A stretch of DNA of 9,633 bases, taken from the NCBI GenBank assembly GCA_903871865.1, contig CAIQIL010000527.1:1-9633 (forward strand), read 5' to 3'. Positions 1 through 6,442 of this stretch are shown here, piece after piece. Position numbers and translations under genes: made by a program. The DNA comes from an uncultured Burkholderiales bacterium. GTDB taxonomy: Bacteria > Pseudomonadota > Gammaproteobacteria > Burkholderiales > Burkholderiaceae_C. Position 1 is the stretch's first letter, and each line of letters starts with the position of its first letter. The notes under the pieces were generated by a model that saw only the letters and a list, made by a program, of their open reading frames with translations, ran no database searches and was not told the DNA's origin.

Positions 1-533
1 AGGATGTCTTCGGTGCCATTGCCGTGATGCACATCAAAATCAACCACCGCCACGCGCTTCAGGCCGCGCACATCCAGCGCGTGACGCGCCGCCACGGCGA
101 CGTTGTTGAAGAAGCAAAAGCCCATGGTCTGGTCGTGCGTGGCGTGGTGGCCAGGCGGGCGCACCGCGCAAAATGCGTTGCTCAGCTTGCCGTCGATGAC
201 CGCGTCCGTGGCCGCCACCGCTGCCCCCGCCGCCCGCCAGGCCGCCGAGCGCGTGCCCGGACAGGCCCAGGTGTCGGGGTCGAGGGCGCGGGTCTCGCCG
301 GTGGCTTCGAGCTGCTGCAAGAAATCGTCCAGCGTCAGCACGTAGTTGAGGTCATGGGCGAGCGCCAGGTCCTGGTTGGACGCCATGGGCACGTCTTGCG
401 GCAGCATCAGCATGTCCAGACCGACGGCCCGCAGGTGGTCTTCGATGGCGTGGATGCGCGCGGGGCACTCTGGGTGGCCTGCGCCCATGTCGTGCGACAG
501 GCAGTCCGGGTGTGAAAAATAGCCGGTGGTCAT
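1..533 (-). CDS. Histone deacetylase-family zinc amidohydrolase, N-terminal part (cut by the window edge)
   Basis: The minus-strand frame from the ATG at 533-531 stays open to position 1, giving 177 residues of a protein that is usually about 300-320 residues; the C-terminus lies outside the window. The N-terminus reads MTTGYFSHPDCLSHDMGAGH, followed by PECPARIHAI, the usual opening of the HDAC/AcuC/acetylpolyamine amidohydrolase superfamily. RPPGHHA (residues 125-131) supplies the paired active-site histidines H129 and H130. GFCFFNN follows, then VDFDVHHGNGT (164-174), in which D167 and H169 are the expected zinc ligands. The family hydrolyses acetyl-amide bonds on lysines, polyamines or small molecules in the cytoplasm; the substrate here cannot be told. 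No clear Shine-Dalgarno sequence precedes the ATG, and the frame stays open upstream with an in-frame GTG at 551-549. The ATG is preferred because the protein starts there exactly as relatives do. The gene is divergent from the moxR-like gene across 49 bp. Confidence 0.93.
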   Translation of the reverse strand, partial: MTTGYFSHPDCLSHDMGAGHPECPARIHAIEDHLRAVGLDMLMLPQDVPMASNQDLALAHDLNYVLTLDDFLQQLEATGETRALDPDTWACPGTRSAAWRAAGAAVAATDAVIDGKLSNAFCAVRPPGHHATHDQTMGFCFFNNVAVAARHALDVRGLKRVAVVDFDVHHGNGTEDI

Positions 534-571
534 GGGTCAGAAGTGCGCCGCACACCGTGCGGGATTGGGTT

Positions 572-577
572 AAGGTG
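572..577 (+). promoter_or_regulatory. Ribosome binding site of the MoxR-family gene
   Basis: AAGGTG lies 5 nt before the ATG at 583. It decides the start in favour of 583 over the next in-frame ATG at 598, which has no purine-rich sequence before it. Confidence 0.6.
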
Positions 578-582
578 CTGCC

Positions 583-1551
583 ATGCTCCGCAATGACATG
601 AACCCGCCAGGCGCATCGGCCGGACCCGCCTCACCGAACGTCCGACAGCTCACCTCGCTCATTGATCAGGTTAGCACGATCATCGTGGGCAAACGCGAGC
701 AGGTCACGCTCAGCGTCATCTGCCTGCTGGCGTCCGGCCACTTGTTGATCGAAGACATCCCGGGCGTCGGCAAGACCACGCTGTCGCAGGCGCTCGCGCG
801 CTCGCTGGGCCTGAGCTTTTCGCGGGTGCAGTTCACCGCCGATTTGCTGCCCTCCGACCTGATCGGGGTGAGCGTCTATGAGCGCCAGAAAGAGGCCTTC
901 GTCTTCCACCCCGGGCCGGTGTTTGCACAGGTGCTGCTGGCCGACGAGATCAACCGGGCCGGCCCGCGCACGCAAAGCGCCTTGCTGGAGGCCATGGAAG
1001 AGCGTCAGGTCACGGCCGAGGGCGAGACCCGCCCCCTGCCCTCGCCGTTTTTCGTCATCGCCACACAGAACCCGGTGGAGCAACTCGGCACGCACCCGCT
1101 GCCCGAGTCTCAGCTGGACCGCTTCGCCATGCGCCTGTCCCTGGGCTACCCCGATGCCACCGCCGAGCGCGCCTTGCTGACGGGTGCCGACCGCCGCCAG
1201 TCCCTGCAAGACATCCGCCCCGTGATGAGCGCCAGCGAGTGGCAACAGTGGCAGGCCTGCCTCGCGCAGGTGCATGTCTCCGAGGCCCTGCTGGACTACC
1301 TGCAAGCGCTGCTGAAAGCCACGCGGGATGGCCGCTGGTTCGCCCAGGGCCTGAGCCCGCGCGCGGGGCTGTCGCTGCTGCGCCTGGCCCGCGCCCGTGC
1401 CCTGGTGATGGGACGCGGCCACGTCTCGCCCGAAGACCTGCAGGTGCTGTGGGTGCCCGGCGTGGCCCACCGCCTGCAGGTGCTGAGCCAGTCCGGCCGC
1501 AGCGCCGCCGCCCAGGCGCGCGCGCTGCTGGAGGCCACCCCGGTGCCATGA
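583..1551 (+). CDS. MoxR-family AAA+ ATPase
   Basis: A 322-residue cytoplasmic AAA+ ATPase of the MoxR family, close to the usual length of 300-330. Visible motifs in order: Walker A IPGVGKTT (59-66), Walker B VLLADEIN (117-124) with D121/E122, sensor 1 IATQNP (159-164), an arginine-finger region PESQLDRF (174-181, R180), and sensor 2 LSPRAGLSLL (258-267, R260). All catalytic positions look intact. MoxR ATPases are thought to act as chaperones that mature or insert partner proteins, often encoded next to DUF58 or VWA proteins, as here. The start at 583 is supported by AAGGTG 5 nt upstream. The stop overlaps the DUF58 start (ATGA at 1548-1551), which suggests coupled translation. It is the first gene of a probable four-gene operon. 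The promoter must lie in the 49-bp divergent gap or inside the HDAC-like gene; I could not resolve a convincing one. Confidence 0.96.
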   Translation: MLRNDMNPPGASAGPASPNVRQLTSLIDQVSTIIVGKREQVTLSVICLLASGHLLIEDIPGVGKTTLSQALARSLGLSFSRVQFTADLLPSDLIGVSVYERQKEAFVFHPGPVFAQVLLADEINRAGPRTQSALLEAMEERQVTAEGETRPLPSPFFVIATQNPVEQLGTHPLPESQLDRFAMRLSLGYPDATAERALLTGADRRQSLQDIRPVMSASEWQQWQACLAQVHVSEALLDYLQALLKATRDGRWFAQGLSPRAGLSLLRLARARALVMGRGHVSPEDLQVLWVPGVAHRLQVLSQSGRSAAAQARALLEATPVP

Positions 1552-2639
1552 CGGCGGGCCCGGCAAACGTGCTGCACGCCCTGCGCCAACGCTGGTCCGG
1601 CTGGTGGGAAGCCCGGCTGCCCCGGCAGGACCAGATCCGCCTGACGCAGCGCAACCTCTACATCCTGCCGTCGCGTGCGGGCCTGAGCTTCGCGGTGGTG
1701 GTGATGGTGCTGTTGCTGGCCTCCATCAACGAGCAGGTGAACCTGGGCTACGCCTTGGCCTTCCTGCTGGGCGGTGCCGGCATGGCCGCGCTCTACCAGA
1801 CCCACGGCAACCTGCAGGGCGTGAGCCTGCGCTTGCAAAGCCTGCACAGCGTGCACGCCGGCCAGGTGCTGCGCCTGCCGGTGGCCCTGAACAACCAGCA
1901 CCGCCGGCTGGGCCGCTACGGCCTGCTGATCAGCGTGGACACCCGCAGCCTGCCGCGCGAACTCGCCGCCAGCAGCGCGCCGCAACACGTGGACCTGCCG
2001 CCCGGCAGCGAAGGCAGCGTCGAAGTGGATGTGCCCACCCTGCACCGCGGCTGGCTGGACCTGCCGCGCCTGACCATCGAGACCCGCTACCCGCTGGGCC
2101 TGTTCCGGGCCTGGGCCTTCTGGCGACCGCAATCGCGCGTGCTGGTCTGGCCCGCGCTGGAGGCCCATGCCCCGCCCCTGCCTGCGCTGCCAGGCCGGGA
2201 CAGCCGCGAGCCCCAAGCCACCGCCCAGGCGCGCGATGCCGACATGCCCGAGGGCCTGCGCGACCACCGTCGCGGTGACCCGCTGCGCTGGGTGGCCTGG
2301 AAGAAGTCCACCCGCGCCCTGGCCACTGGCGGCAACCTCGTCAGCCGCGAGCCAGCCGGTGGCCGCACACCCGACCGCTGGCTGGACTACGCGCACAGCC
2401 CGGGCCTGCAACACCTCGCAGCGGAGGCGCGCCTGTCACGGCTGACCAGCTGGCTGTTGCAAGCCGAGCAAGACGCTTCGGGCAACGGCCCGGCCTATGG
2501 CCTGCGCCTGCCTGGCCTGTCGCTGTCCTGCGGCAACGGCCCGCACCACCTGCGCCAGTGCCTGGACGCGCTGGCCACCTGGGCGCCCCCTGGCGCGGCG
2601 CAAGTCCAAGCGCCGGAACCAGCGCGGGGGCCTGCATGA
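1548..2639 (+). CDS. DUF58 domain membrane protein
   Basis: A 363-residue protein. Two hydrophobic segments near the N-terminus (about 45-60 and 66-83) form a membrane hairpin. A beta-rich part follows, with RGWLDLPRLTIETRYPLGLF (167-186), a pattern seen in this family. The DUF58 signature is LRDHRRGDPLRWVAWKKSTR (237-256), the family's Y/H-x-x-GD-x-x-R-x-I-x-W-K-x-S-A-R motif. DUF58 proteins are commonly encoded just after a MoxR ATPase and are taken to be its membrane partner; the biochemical role is unsettled. The start at 1548 overlaps the moxR stop as ATGA, with GGAGG at 1530-1534 (13 nt spacing, rather long). The frame is open back to about 1239, but that stretch is antisense-free coding DNA of moxR read in another frame, so it is excluded. 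The stop overlaps the tgpA start, again as ATGA. The C-terminal tail (about 345-363) is Pro/Ala-rich and looks disordered. Confidence 0.93.
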   Translation: MTAGPANVLHALRQRWSGWWEARLPRQDQIRLTQRNLYILPSRAGLSFAVVVMVLLLASINEQVNLGYALAFLLGGAGMAALYQTHGNLQGVSLRLQSLHSVHAGQVLRLPVALNNQHRRLGRYGLLISVDTRSLPRELAASSAPQHVDLPPGSEGSVEVDVPTLHRGWLDLPRLTIETRYPLGLFRAWAFWRPQSRVLVWPALEAHAPPLPALPGRDSREPQATAQARDADMPEGLRDHRRGDPLRWVAWKKSTRALATGGNLVSREPAGGRTPDRWLDYAHSPGLQHLAAEARLSRLTSWLLQAEQDASGNGPAYGLRLPGLSLSCGNGPHHLRQCLDALATWAPPGAAQVQAPEPARGPA

Positions 2640-4882
2640 GCGCCATCCTGAGGGCCCCGCACCTGAGCCGAGATGGCCGCGACACCCTGTGGCTGCTGGC
2701 CGTGCTCGCCCTGTGCATCGCCCCGCACCTGGAACGCCTGCCACTATGGTGCGCACTGGGCACGGTCGCGGCCATCGCCTGGCGTGGACGTCTGGCCTGG
2801 CGCGATGCACCGCTGCCACCCCGCTGGGTGCTGATGGTCAGCCTGATCGCCTGCGTGGGCCTGACGCTCATGAGCTACCAGTCGCTGTTCGGCCGGCAGG
2901 CGGGCGTCACCCTGGTCACCATCCTGGCGGCCCTGAAAACGCTCGAACTCCGCGCCCGGCGCGATGCCTTCGTCATCACCTCACTGGGCTTTTTCCTCAT
3001 CCTCACGCAGTTCCTGTTTTCGCAGGCCATCGGCATGGCCCTGCTGATGCTGCTGGCGCTGCTCGGCCTGCTCAGCGCCCTGGTGCTGGCACAGCGCACG
3101 GTGGGCCGACCCAGCCTGGGTGCCGCCCTGTCAGCGGCCGGACGCTGCCTGGTGATGGGTGTGCCGGTGATGGTGGCGCTGTACATCTTCTTCCCGCGCT
3201 TCGGGCCGCTGTGGAGCGTGCCCGCCGACTCGGGCACACGCACCGGGCTGTCCGAGCAGATGCGCATGGGCGGCGTGGCCGAGCTGGCCCAGGACGACAG
3301 CGTGGCCCTGCGCGTGCGCTTCCTGGACACGCCACCCACGCCCGGCGAGCTCTACTTCCGTGGCCCCGTGCTGGACCTGTTCGACGGCCAGAACTGGACA
3401 TCCTCCCTGCCCGGCTTGCGCAAACAGCCGCGCAAAGGCCTGAACGCTGACATGTCGCTGCAGCCCATGCAAGCCCCACACGCGGGCAGCGACGCCGCCA
3501 CCCATGTGTCCGCCGAGGGGCGCGCTGTGCGCTACCAGATGACGCTGGAGCCCAACCAGCTCCGCGCGGTGCCTCTGCTGGATGGCACCCTGGAAGCCGC
3601 CCCCTCGCCGCCCCTGACCGAGCCCGTGCTGCAGCGTGCGGGCCTGAGCTGGGTGGCCGACCGGCCCGTGACAGAGCGCAGCCAGATCGACGGCGTGGCT
3701 CGGCTGATGGCCCGCGAGGCTCCAGCACACCCAGACGCCCTGGCCATGCGCCAATGGGTCCAGCTGCCGCGGGGCTACAACCCGCGCACCCTGGCCTGGG
3801 CCGCCGACATGCGCAGCAGCCCGGCGTTCCGCGATGCCGATGCCAGCGCCCTGGCCATCGCGCTGATGCGCCACATCCGCCAAGCCGGCTTCCGCTACAC
3901 CCTGAGCCCGGGCGATGACGCGCCCGATGACCAAGGCCGACCGGTGCTGCACCAGGTGGACCAGTTCTGGCTCGACCGGCGCAGCGGTTTTTGCGAGCAC
4001 TTTGCCGCGGCCTTCGTCGTCGTCATGCGGGCGATGGACGTGCCAGCGCGCGTCGTCACGGGCTTCCAGGGCGCCGAGCTCAACCCCGTCGACGGCCTCT
4101 ACGTCGTGCGCAACAGCGATGCCCACGCCTGGGCCGAGTACTGGCAGCCCGAGCTGGGCTGGGTGCGCGTGGACCCGACCTCCGCGGTGGCACCCGAGCG
4201 CATCGACCGACCGCGCCCGCCCCTGCGCAACGCCCAGGGCCTGCCCGCCACACTGTCCAAGCTGGACCCGGCCTTCTGGAGCGGCGTGCGCGCCTACACA
4301 GACGCGGCCAACCACCGCTGGAACATCTGGGTGCTGCAGTACTCGCGCAACCAGCAGATGTCGATGCTGTCGCGCTGGGGCGTGAACTCGCCCGACTGGA
4401 CCGACCTGATGCGCGTGTGTGCCGGGCTGCTGGTGCTGCTGTCGCTGGGCGGGCTGGCCTGGCTTGGGTGGCGACGCCCGCGCACGCCGCGCTCGGCCTG
4501 GCACCGCCCGATGGTGCGGCTGCACCAGGCCATGCTGGCGGCCGGTTTCGAAGCGCCCGCCCACAGCCCGGTGCCCGCGCCCGCCCTGGCCTGGTCACGC
4601 CAGCTGCAAACCACACCCAACGCCTCCGAGGCACCCATGCCCCCGCAAGCCCAGGCGGCCCACGCGGCCCTGCTGCAAGCCCTGACAGCGCTCGACGCAC
4701 TGCGCTACGGCGCTGCATCCGACACCGCCGCCAACAGCTTCAGCGCCAGGCGCGCCATGCGCCAGGTGGTGGACCAGGCCATCGCGCAAGCCATCGCCCA
4801 GGCCAAAACCCTGGGCCGATCAAGTCCACGCCCACGCCTGCGACCCCTCAGCCGCACAAGCCCCAACGGCACGCCGCCTTGA
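2636..4882 (+). CDS. tgpA: TgpA-like transmembrane transglutaminase (DUF3488 / transglutaminase core / DUF4129)
   Basis: A 748-residue protein with the TgpA layout. The N-terminal DUF3488 membrane region has about six hydrophobic segments (roughly 17-31, 36-49, 64-80, 90-104, 111-130 and 133-152, with another at 168-186). A large external part carries the transglutaminase core. One C-terminal membrane helix (about 593-611) precedes a cytoplasmic DUF4129-like tail containing the LRYG motif (689-692). The catalytic triad is visible: C453 in RRSGFCEHFA, H497 in DAHAWAEYW, and D513 in GWVRVDPTS. In Pseudomonas aeruginosa TgpA is a periplasmic-facing enzyme needed for viability, encoded beside MoxR and DUF58 genes; its natural substrate is not firmly established. 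This copy is longer than the roughly 670 residues typical of that protein, with extra sequence in the loop around 255-300 and in the tail after 690. The start at 2636 overlaps the DUF58 stop (ATGA); the preceding GGGGG (2626-2630) is a weak binding site, so coupled translation is likely. The frame upstream of 2636 lies inside the DUF58 gene. Confidence 0.94.
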   Translation: MSAILRAPHLSRDGRDTLWLLAVLALCIAPHLERLPLWCALGTVAAIAWRGRLAWRDAPLPPRWVLMVSLIACVGLTLMSYQSLFGRQAGVTLVTILAALKTLELRARRDAFVITSLGFFLILTQFLFSQAIGMALLMLLALLGLLSALVLAQRTVGRPSLGAALSAAGRCLVMGVPVMVALYIFFPRFGPLWSVPADSGTRTGLSEQMRMGGVAELAQDDSVALRVRFLDTPPTPGELYFRGPVLDLFDGQNWTSSLPGLRKQPRKGLNADMSLQPMQAPHAGSDAATHVSAEGRAVRYQMTLEPNQLRAVPLLDGTLEAAPSPPLTEPVLQRAGLSWVADRPVTERSQIDGVARLMAREAPAHPDALAMRQWVQLPRGYNPRTLAWAADMRSSPAFRDADASALAIALMRHIRQAGFRYTLSPGDDAPDDQGRPVLHQVDQFWLDRRSGFCEHFAAAFVVVMRAMDVPARVVTGFQGAELNPVDGLYVVRNSDAHAWAEYWQPELGWVRVDPTSAVAPERIDRPRPPLRNAQGLPATLSKLDPAFWSGVRAYTDAANHRWNIWVLQYSRNQQMSMLSRWGVNSPDWTDLMRVCAGLLVLLSLGGLAWLGWRRPRTPRSAWHRPMVRLHQAMLAAGFEAPAHSPVPAPALAWSRQLQTTPNASEAPMPPQAQAAHAALLQALTALDALRYGAASDTAANSFSARRAMRQVVDQAIAQAIAQAKTLGRSSPRPRLRPLSRTSPNGTPP

Positions 4883-4884
4883 GG
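4881..4884 (+). promoter_or_regulatory. Candidate ribosome binding site of mltB overlapping the tgpA stop
   Basis: GAGG at 4881-4884 shares bases with the tgpA TGA (4880-4882) and sits 8 nt before the TTG at 4893. None of the downstream in-frame ATGs (4911, 4947, 4956) has a purine-rich site at a workable distance, so this is the main argument for the TTG start. Confidence 0.45.
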
Positions 4885-4892
4885 CACCGGCT

Positions 4893-6209
4893 TTGGCACA
4901 CTCGCGTCCCATGCCACCCGCACAGACTCCGCCCCATCGCCCCGACATGCCCTCCATGCCCTTTGACCCCTTGACGCTGCCTCCGCTGGCCCGAGCCAGT
5001 TGGCTGCTGTGTGCGGCGCTGAGCCTCGCTTCGTGCGGCAGCACGGTCCGCCTCGACGTTCCGCCGGCGACCGTGCCGATGGCATCGCGCACCGCACCCG
5101 ACACCCCCGCCAGCGCAGCACCGAAGCCCACACCGCAGGCGAGCACGCCAACCACGGACGCAGCCGCGGCCCAGGCCAGGGCCATCGAGCCATCGGATTT
5201 GCAAGAGCAGCGCCTGCTCAGCCAGGAAGACGCCGACAGCTACGCCACACGCGCCGACACCGCGGCCCTCGCCACCGAACTGGCGCAAAACCTGTCGCTG
5301 GACCGCGCCTGGGTGTGGTCTGTCCTGTCCCAAGCAAGGTTTCAGGCCAGCGTGCCCAAACTCATGATGCCGGCGCCCACGCCCACGGCCAAAAACTGGG
5401 GGGCCTACCGCGCACGGTTCATCGAAACCAAGCGGGTGCAGGCCGGGGTGGATTTCTGGCGGACCCACGCTGCCGATTTGAGCCGCGCAGAAGAAACCTA
5501 CGGCGTGCCGGCCCACATCGTCATCGGCGTGCTGGGCGTTGAAACCCTGTACGGCCGCAACATGGGCCGCTACCGCGTGCTGGACGCGCTGACCACGCTC
5601 ACGCTGGATTTCCCCCGCGGCCGCAGCGACCGAAGCGCGTATTTCAAAACCGAACTCGGCGCATTCCTGCTCATGTGCCGCGAACAAGGGCTGGAGCCGA
5701 CCCGCGTGACCGGCTCCTTCGCCGGCGCCATGGGCTGGCCACAATTCATGCCCAGTTCACAACGCAAACTCGCGGTGGACTTCGATGGCGATGGCCACAT
5801 CGACCTTGTCAACAGCCCCGTGGACGCCATCGGCAGCGTGGCACGCTACCTGGCCGAGCATGGCTGGCAAAAGGGACAGGCCACGTATTTCGCTGTGACC
5901 CCGCCGGAGCCCTCCAGCGCGCTCGACACCCTCTTGACCCCCGACATCCTCCCCACGTTCACGGCCGCGGAAATGGCAGCCCATGGCGCCAGCCTGTCTG
6001 CCGCAGGCCAAAAGCACCCTGGATTGCTGGCACTGGTGCAACTCCACAACGGCGGACAAGCGCCCAGTTACGTGGCCGGCACCGTGAATTTTTACGCCAT
6101 CACGCGCTACAACCAATCCAGTTATTACGCCCTCGCTGTGGCGCAACTGGGCGAGACGGTGTCAAAAGAAGTGCAGCGCCAGAATGGCCGCAAACTGTCG
6201 GGCAATTGA
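4893..6209 (+). CDS. mltB: Lytic murein transglycosylase B, lipoprotein (MltB / Slt35 family)
   Basis: MltB enzymes cut the MurNAc-GlcNAc bond of peptidoglycan and leave a 1,6-anhydro end; they are outer-membrane lipoproteins facing the periplasm. Taking the TTG at 4893 as residue 1 gives 438 residues. A hydrophobic segment WLLCAALSLASC ends in a lipobox LASC with C48 as the lipidated residue. It is followed by a Pro/Ala/Thr-rich linker (about 51-100). The catalytic domain has IGVLGVETLYGRNMG (211-225) with catalytic E217, then VLDALTTLTLDFPRG, SFAGAMGWPQFMPSS (275-289) and an EF-hand-like DFDGDGHIDL (296-305). The Slt35 structure binds calcium at this last position. NFYAITRYNQSSYYA (399-413) is also a family block. 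Start choice is uncertain. TTG 4893 has GAGG 8 nt upstream, but gives a long 35-residue leader before the hydrophobic core. ATG 4947 or 4956 would give a more usual lipoprotein signal length (27-30 residues to the cysteine) but has no visible binding site; ATG 4911 is intermediate. Only 10 bp separate it from tgpA, so it is probably co-transcribed. Confidence 0.94.
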   Translation: MAHSRPMPPAQTPPHRPDMPSMPFDPLTLPPLARASWLLCAALSLASCGSTVRLDVPPATVPMASRTAPDTPASAAPKPTPQASTPTTDAAAAQARAIEPSDLQEQRLLSQEDADSYATRADTAALATELAQNLSLDRAWVWSVLSQARFQASVPKLMMPAPTPTAKNWGAYRARFIETKRVQAGVDFWRTHAADLSRAEETYGVPAHIVIGVLGVETLYGRNMGRYRVLDALTTLTLDFPRGRSDRSAYFKTELGAFLLMCREQGLEPTRVTGSFAGAMGWPQFMPSSQRKLAVDFDGDGHIDLVNSPVDAIGSVARYLAEHGWQKGQATYFAVTPPEPSSALDTLLTPDILPTFTAAEMAAHGASLSAAGQKHPGLLALVQLHNGGQAPSYVAGTVNFYAITRYNQSSYYALAVAQLGETVSKEVQRQNGRKLSGN

Positions 6210-6224
6210 CGAACCCCCCAGGGT

Positions 6225-6244
6225 ATTCACTCAAATTCACACAA
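6225..6244 (+). repeat. 10-bp tandem direct repeat upstream of the H-NS gene promoter
   Basis: ATTCACTCAA (6225-6234) is followed at once by ATTCACACAA (6235-6244), identical at 9 of 10 positions. The repeat period is close to one helical turn, and the second copy ends 27 bp before the candidate -35 element, a position suited to an activator or other regulator. Chance occurrence in a short AT-richer gap is possible. Confidence 0.4.
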
Positions 6245-6271
6245 TCTGACCAACCCCTCCGACGTGGACAA

Positions 6272-6301
6272 TTGCGCGCACAAATATTTTGTGTATAGAA
6301 T
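6272..6301 (+). promoter_or_regulatory. Candidate sigma-70-type promoter of the H-NS-family gene
   Basis: TTGCGC (6272-6277) matches the first three bases of the -35 consensus. TAGAAT (6296-6301) matches the -10 consensus at five of six positions with an 18-bp spacer; the overlapping TATAGA (6294-6299) would give 16 bp. The sequence is clearly AT-richer than its surroundings. Transcription would begin near 6308, leaving a leader of about 135 nt before the start codon. The -35 is weak, so regulation by a bound protein is plausible but not shown. Confidence 0.45.
6279..6293. promoter_or_regulatory. Inverted repeat inside the promoter spacer, possible operator
   Basis: CACAAATATTTTGTG is a dyad of two 6-bp arms, CACAAA and TTTGTG, around TAT. 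It fills the spacer between the candidate -35 and -10 elements, where a bound repressor or a MerR-type activator would act. The binding protein is unknown; self-regulation by the H-NS-like protein, which prefers AT-rich DNA, is one possibility. Confidence 0.4.
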
Positions 6302-6325
6302 CCGGCACAGCCAGATGCGCCGACT

Positions 6326-6339
6326 CGTTCGGCCGAACG
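6326..6339. repeat. 14-bp perfect palindrome in the leader of the H-NS gene
   Basis: CGTTCGGCCGAACG reads identically on both strands. It could be a DNA operator just downstream of the predicted transcription start, or in RNA a 5-bp stem closed by a GGCC loop. GATGCG (6314-6319) and CGCATT (6352-6357) could pair around it, enclosing it in a larger structure with a terminal G-U pair. Confidence 0.5.
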
Positions 6340-6353
6340 GTGGAGGCTCGCCG

Positions 6354-6365
6354 CATTTGCAAATG
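6354..6365. repeat. 12-bp perfect palindrome in the leader of the H-NS gene
   Basis: CATTTGCAAATG is a second perfect dyad, whose centre lies 27 bp from that of the 14-bp palindrome. It partly overlaps the CGCATT arm that could pair with GATGCG, so the two foldings would compete in RNA. Confidence 0.45.
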
Positions 6366-6374
6366 ATTCGGTGA

Positions 6375-6391
6375 GCGGGCAAACAACCCGC
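6375..6391 (+). repeat. Small hairpin in the leader of the H-NS gene
   Basis: GCGGG (6375-6379) and CCCGC (6387-6391) can form a 5-bp all-G-C stem with a 7-nt loop. No T tract follows, so it is not a terminator. A further 4-bp stem, GCCC (6416-6419) with GGGC (6425-6428), sits just before the ribosome binding site. Confidence 0.35.
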
Positions 6392-6431
6392 CCTCAACAA
6401 GAAATAAGTACCCCAGCCCCCAGAGGGCATC

Positions 6432-6436
6432 AAGGA
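6432..6436 (+). promoter_or_regulatory. Ribosome binding site of the H-NS-family gene
   Basis: AAGGA lies 6 nt before the ATG at 6443 and fixes the start there. The upstream in-frame GTG at 6371 lacks such a site and would add 24 residues unlike the family. Confidence 0.75.
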
Positions 6437-6442
6437 CAGAAC

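Noticed and set aside
24..515. Plus-strand open frame of 163 codons at the left edge
   Set aside because: It is the shadow of the HDAC-like gene on the other strand, where the catalytic motifs are found.
1239..1547. N-terminal extension of the DUF58 frame by 103 residues
   Set aside because: It lies wholly within the moxR-like gene in another frame and is an Arg/Pro/Ala-rich shadow. The ATGA overlap at 1548 and the usual family N-terminus give the real start.
631..1566. Minus-strand open frame (311 codons) antisense to the moxR-like gene
   Set aside because: Low-complexity Gln/Gly/Arg/Ala composition with no recognisable family; it mirrors the third-position GC bias of the real gene.
2558..2635. 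26-residue extension of the TgpA frame
   Set aside because: It overlaps the DUF58 coding sequence and lacks a binding site; the ATGA start at 2636 gives a normal membrane-protein N-terminus.
3131..4564. Long minus-strand open frame (477 codons) antisense to tgpA
   Set aside because: Its His/Gly/Arg/Gln-rich composition is typical of a shadow on GC-rich DNA, and the plus strand carries an intact enzyme with all catalytic residues.
6315..6374. Possible 19-codon upstream ORF (ATG at 6315, TGA at 6372) in the H-NS leader
   Set aside because: No Shine-Dalgarno sequence precedes it, it coincides with palindromes that explain the sequence equally well, and its residues give no leader-peptide pattern such as a run of one amino acid.
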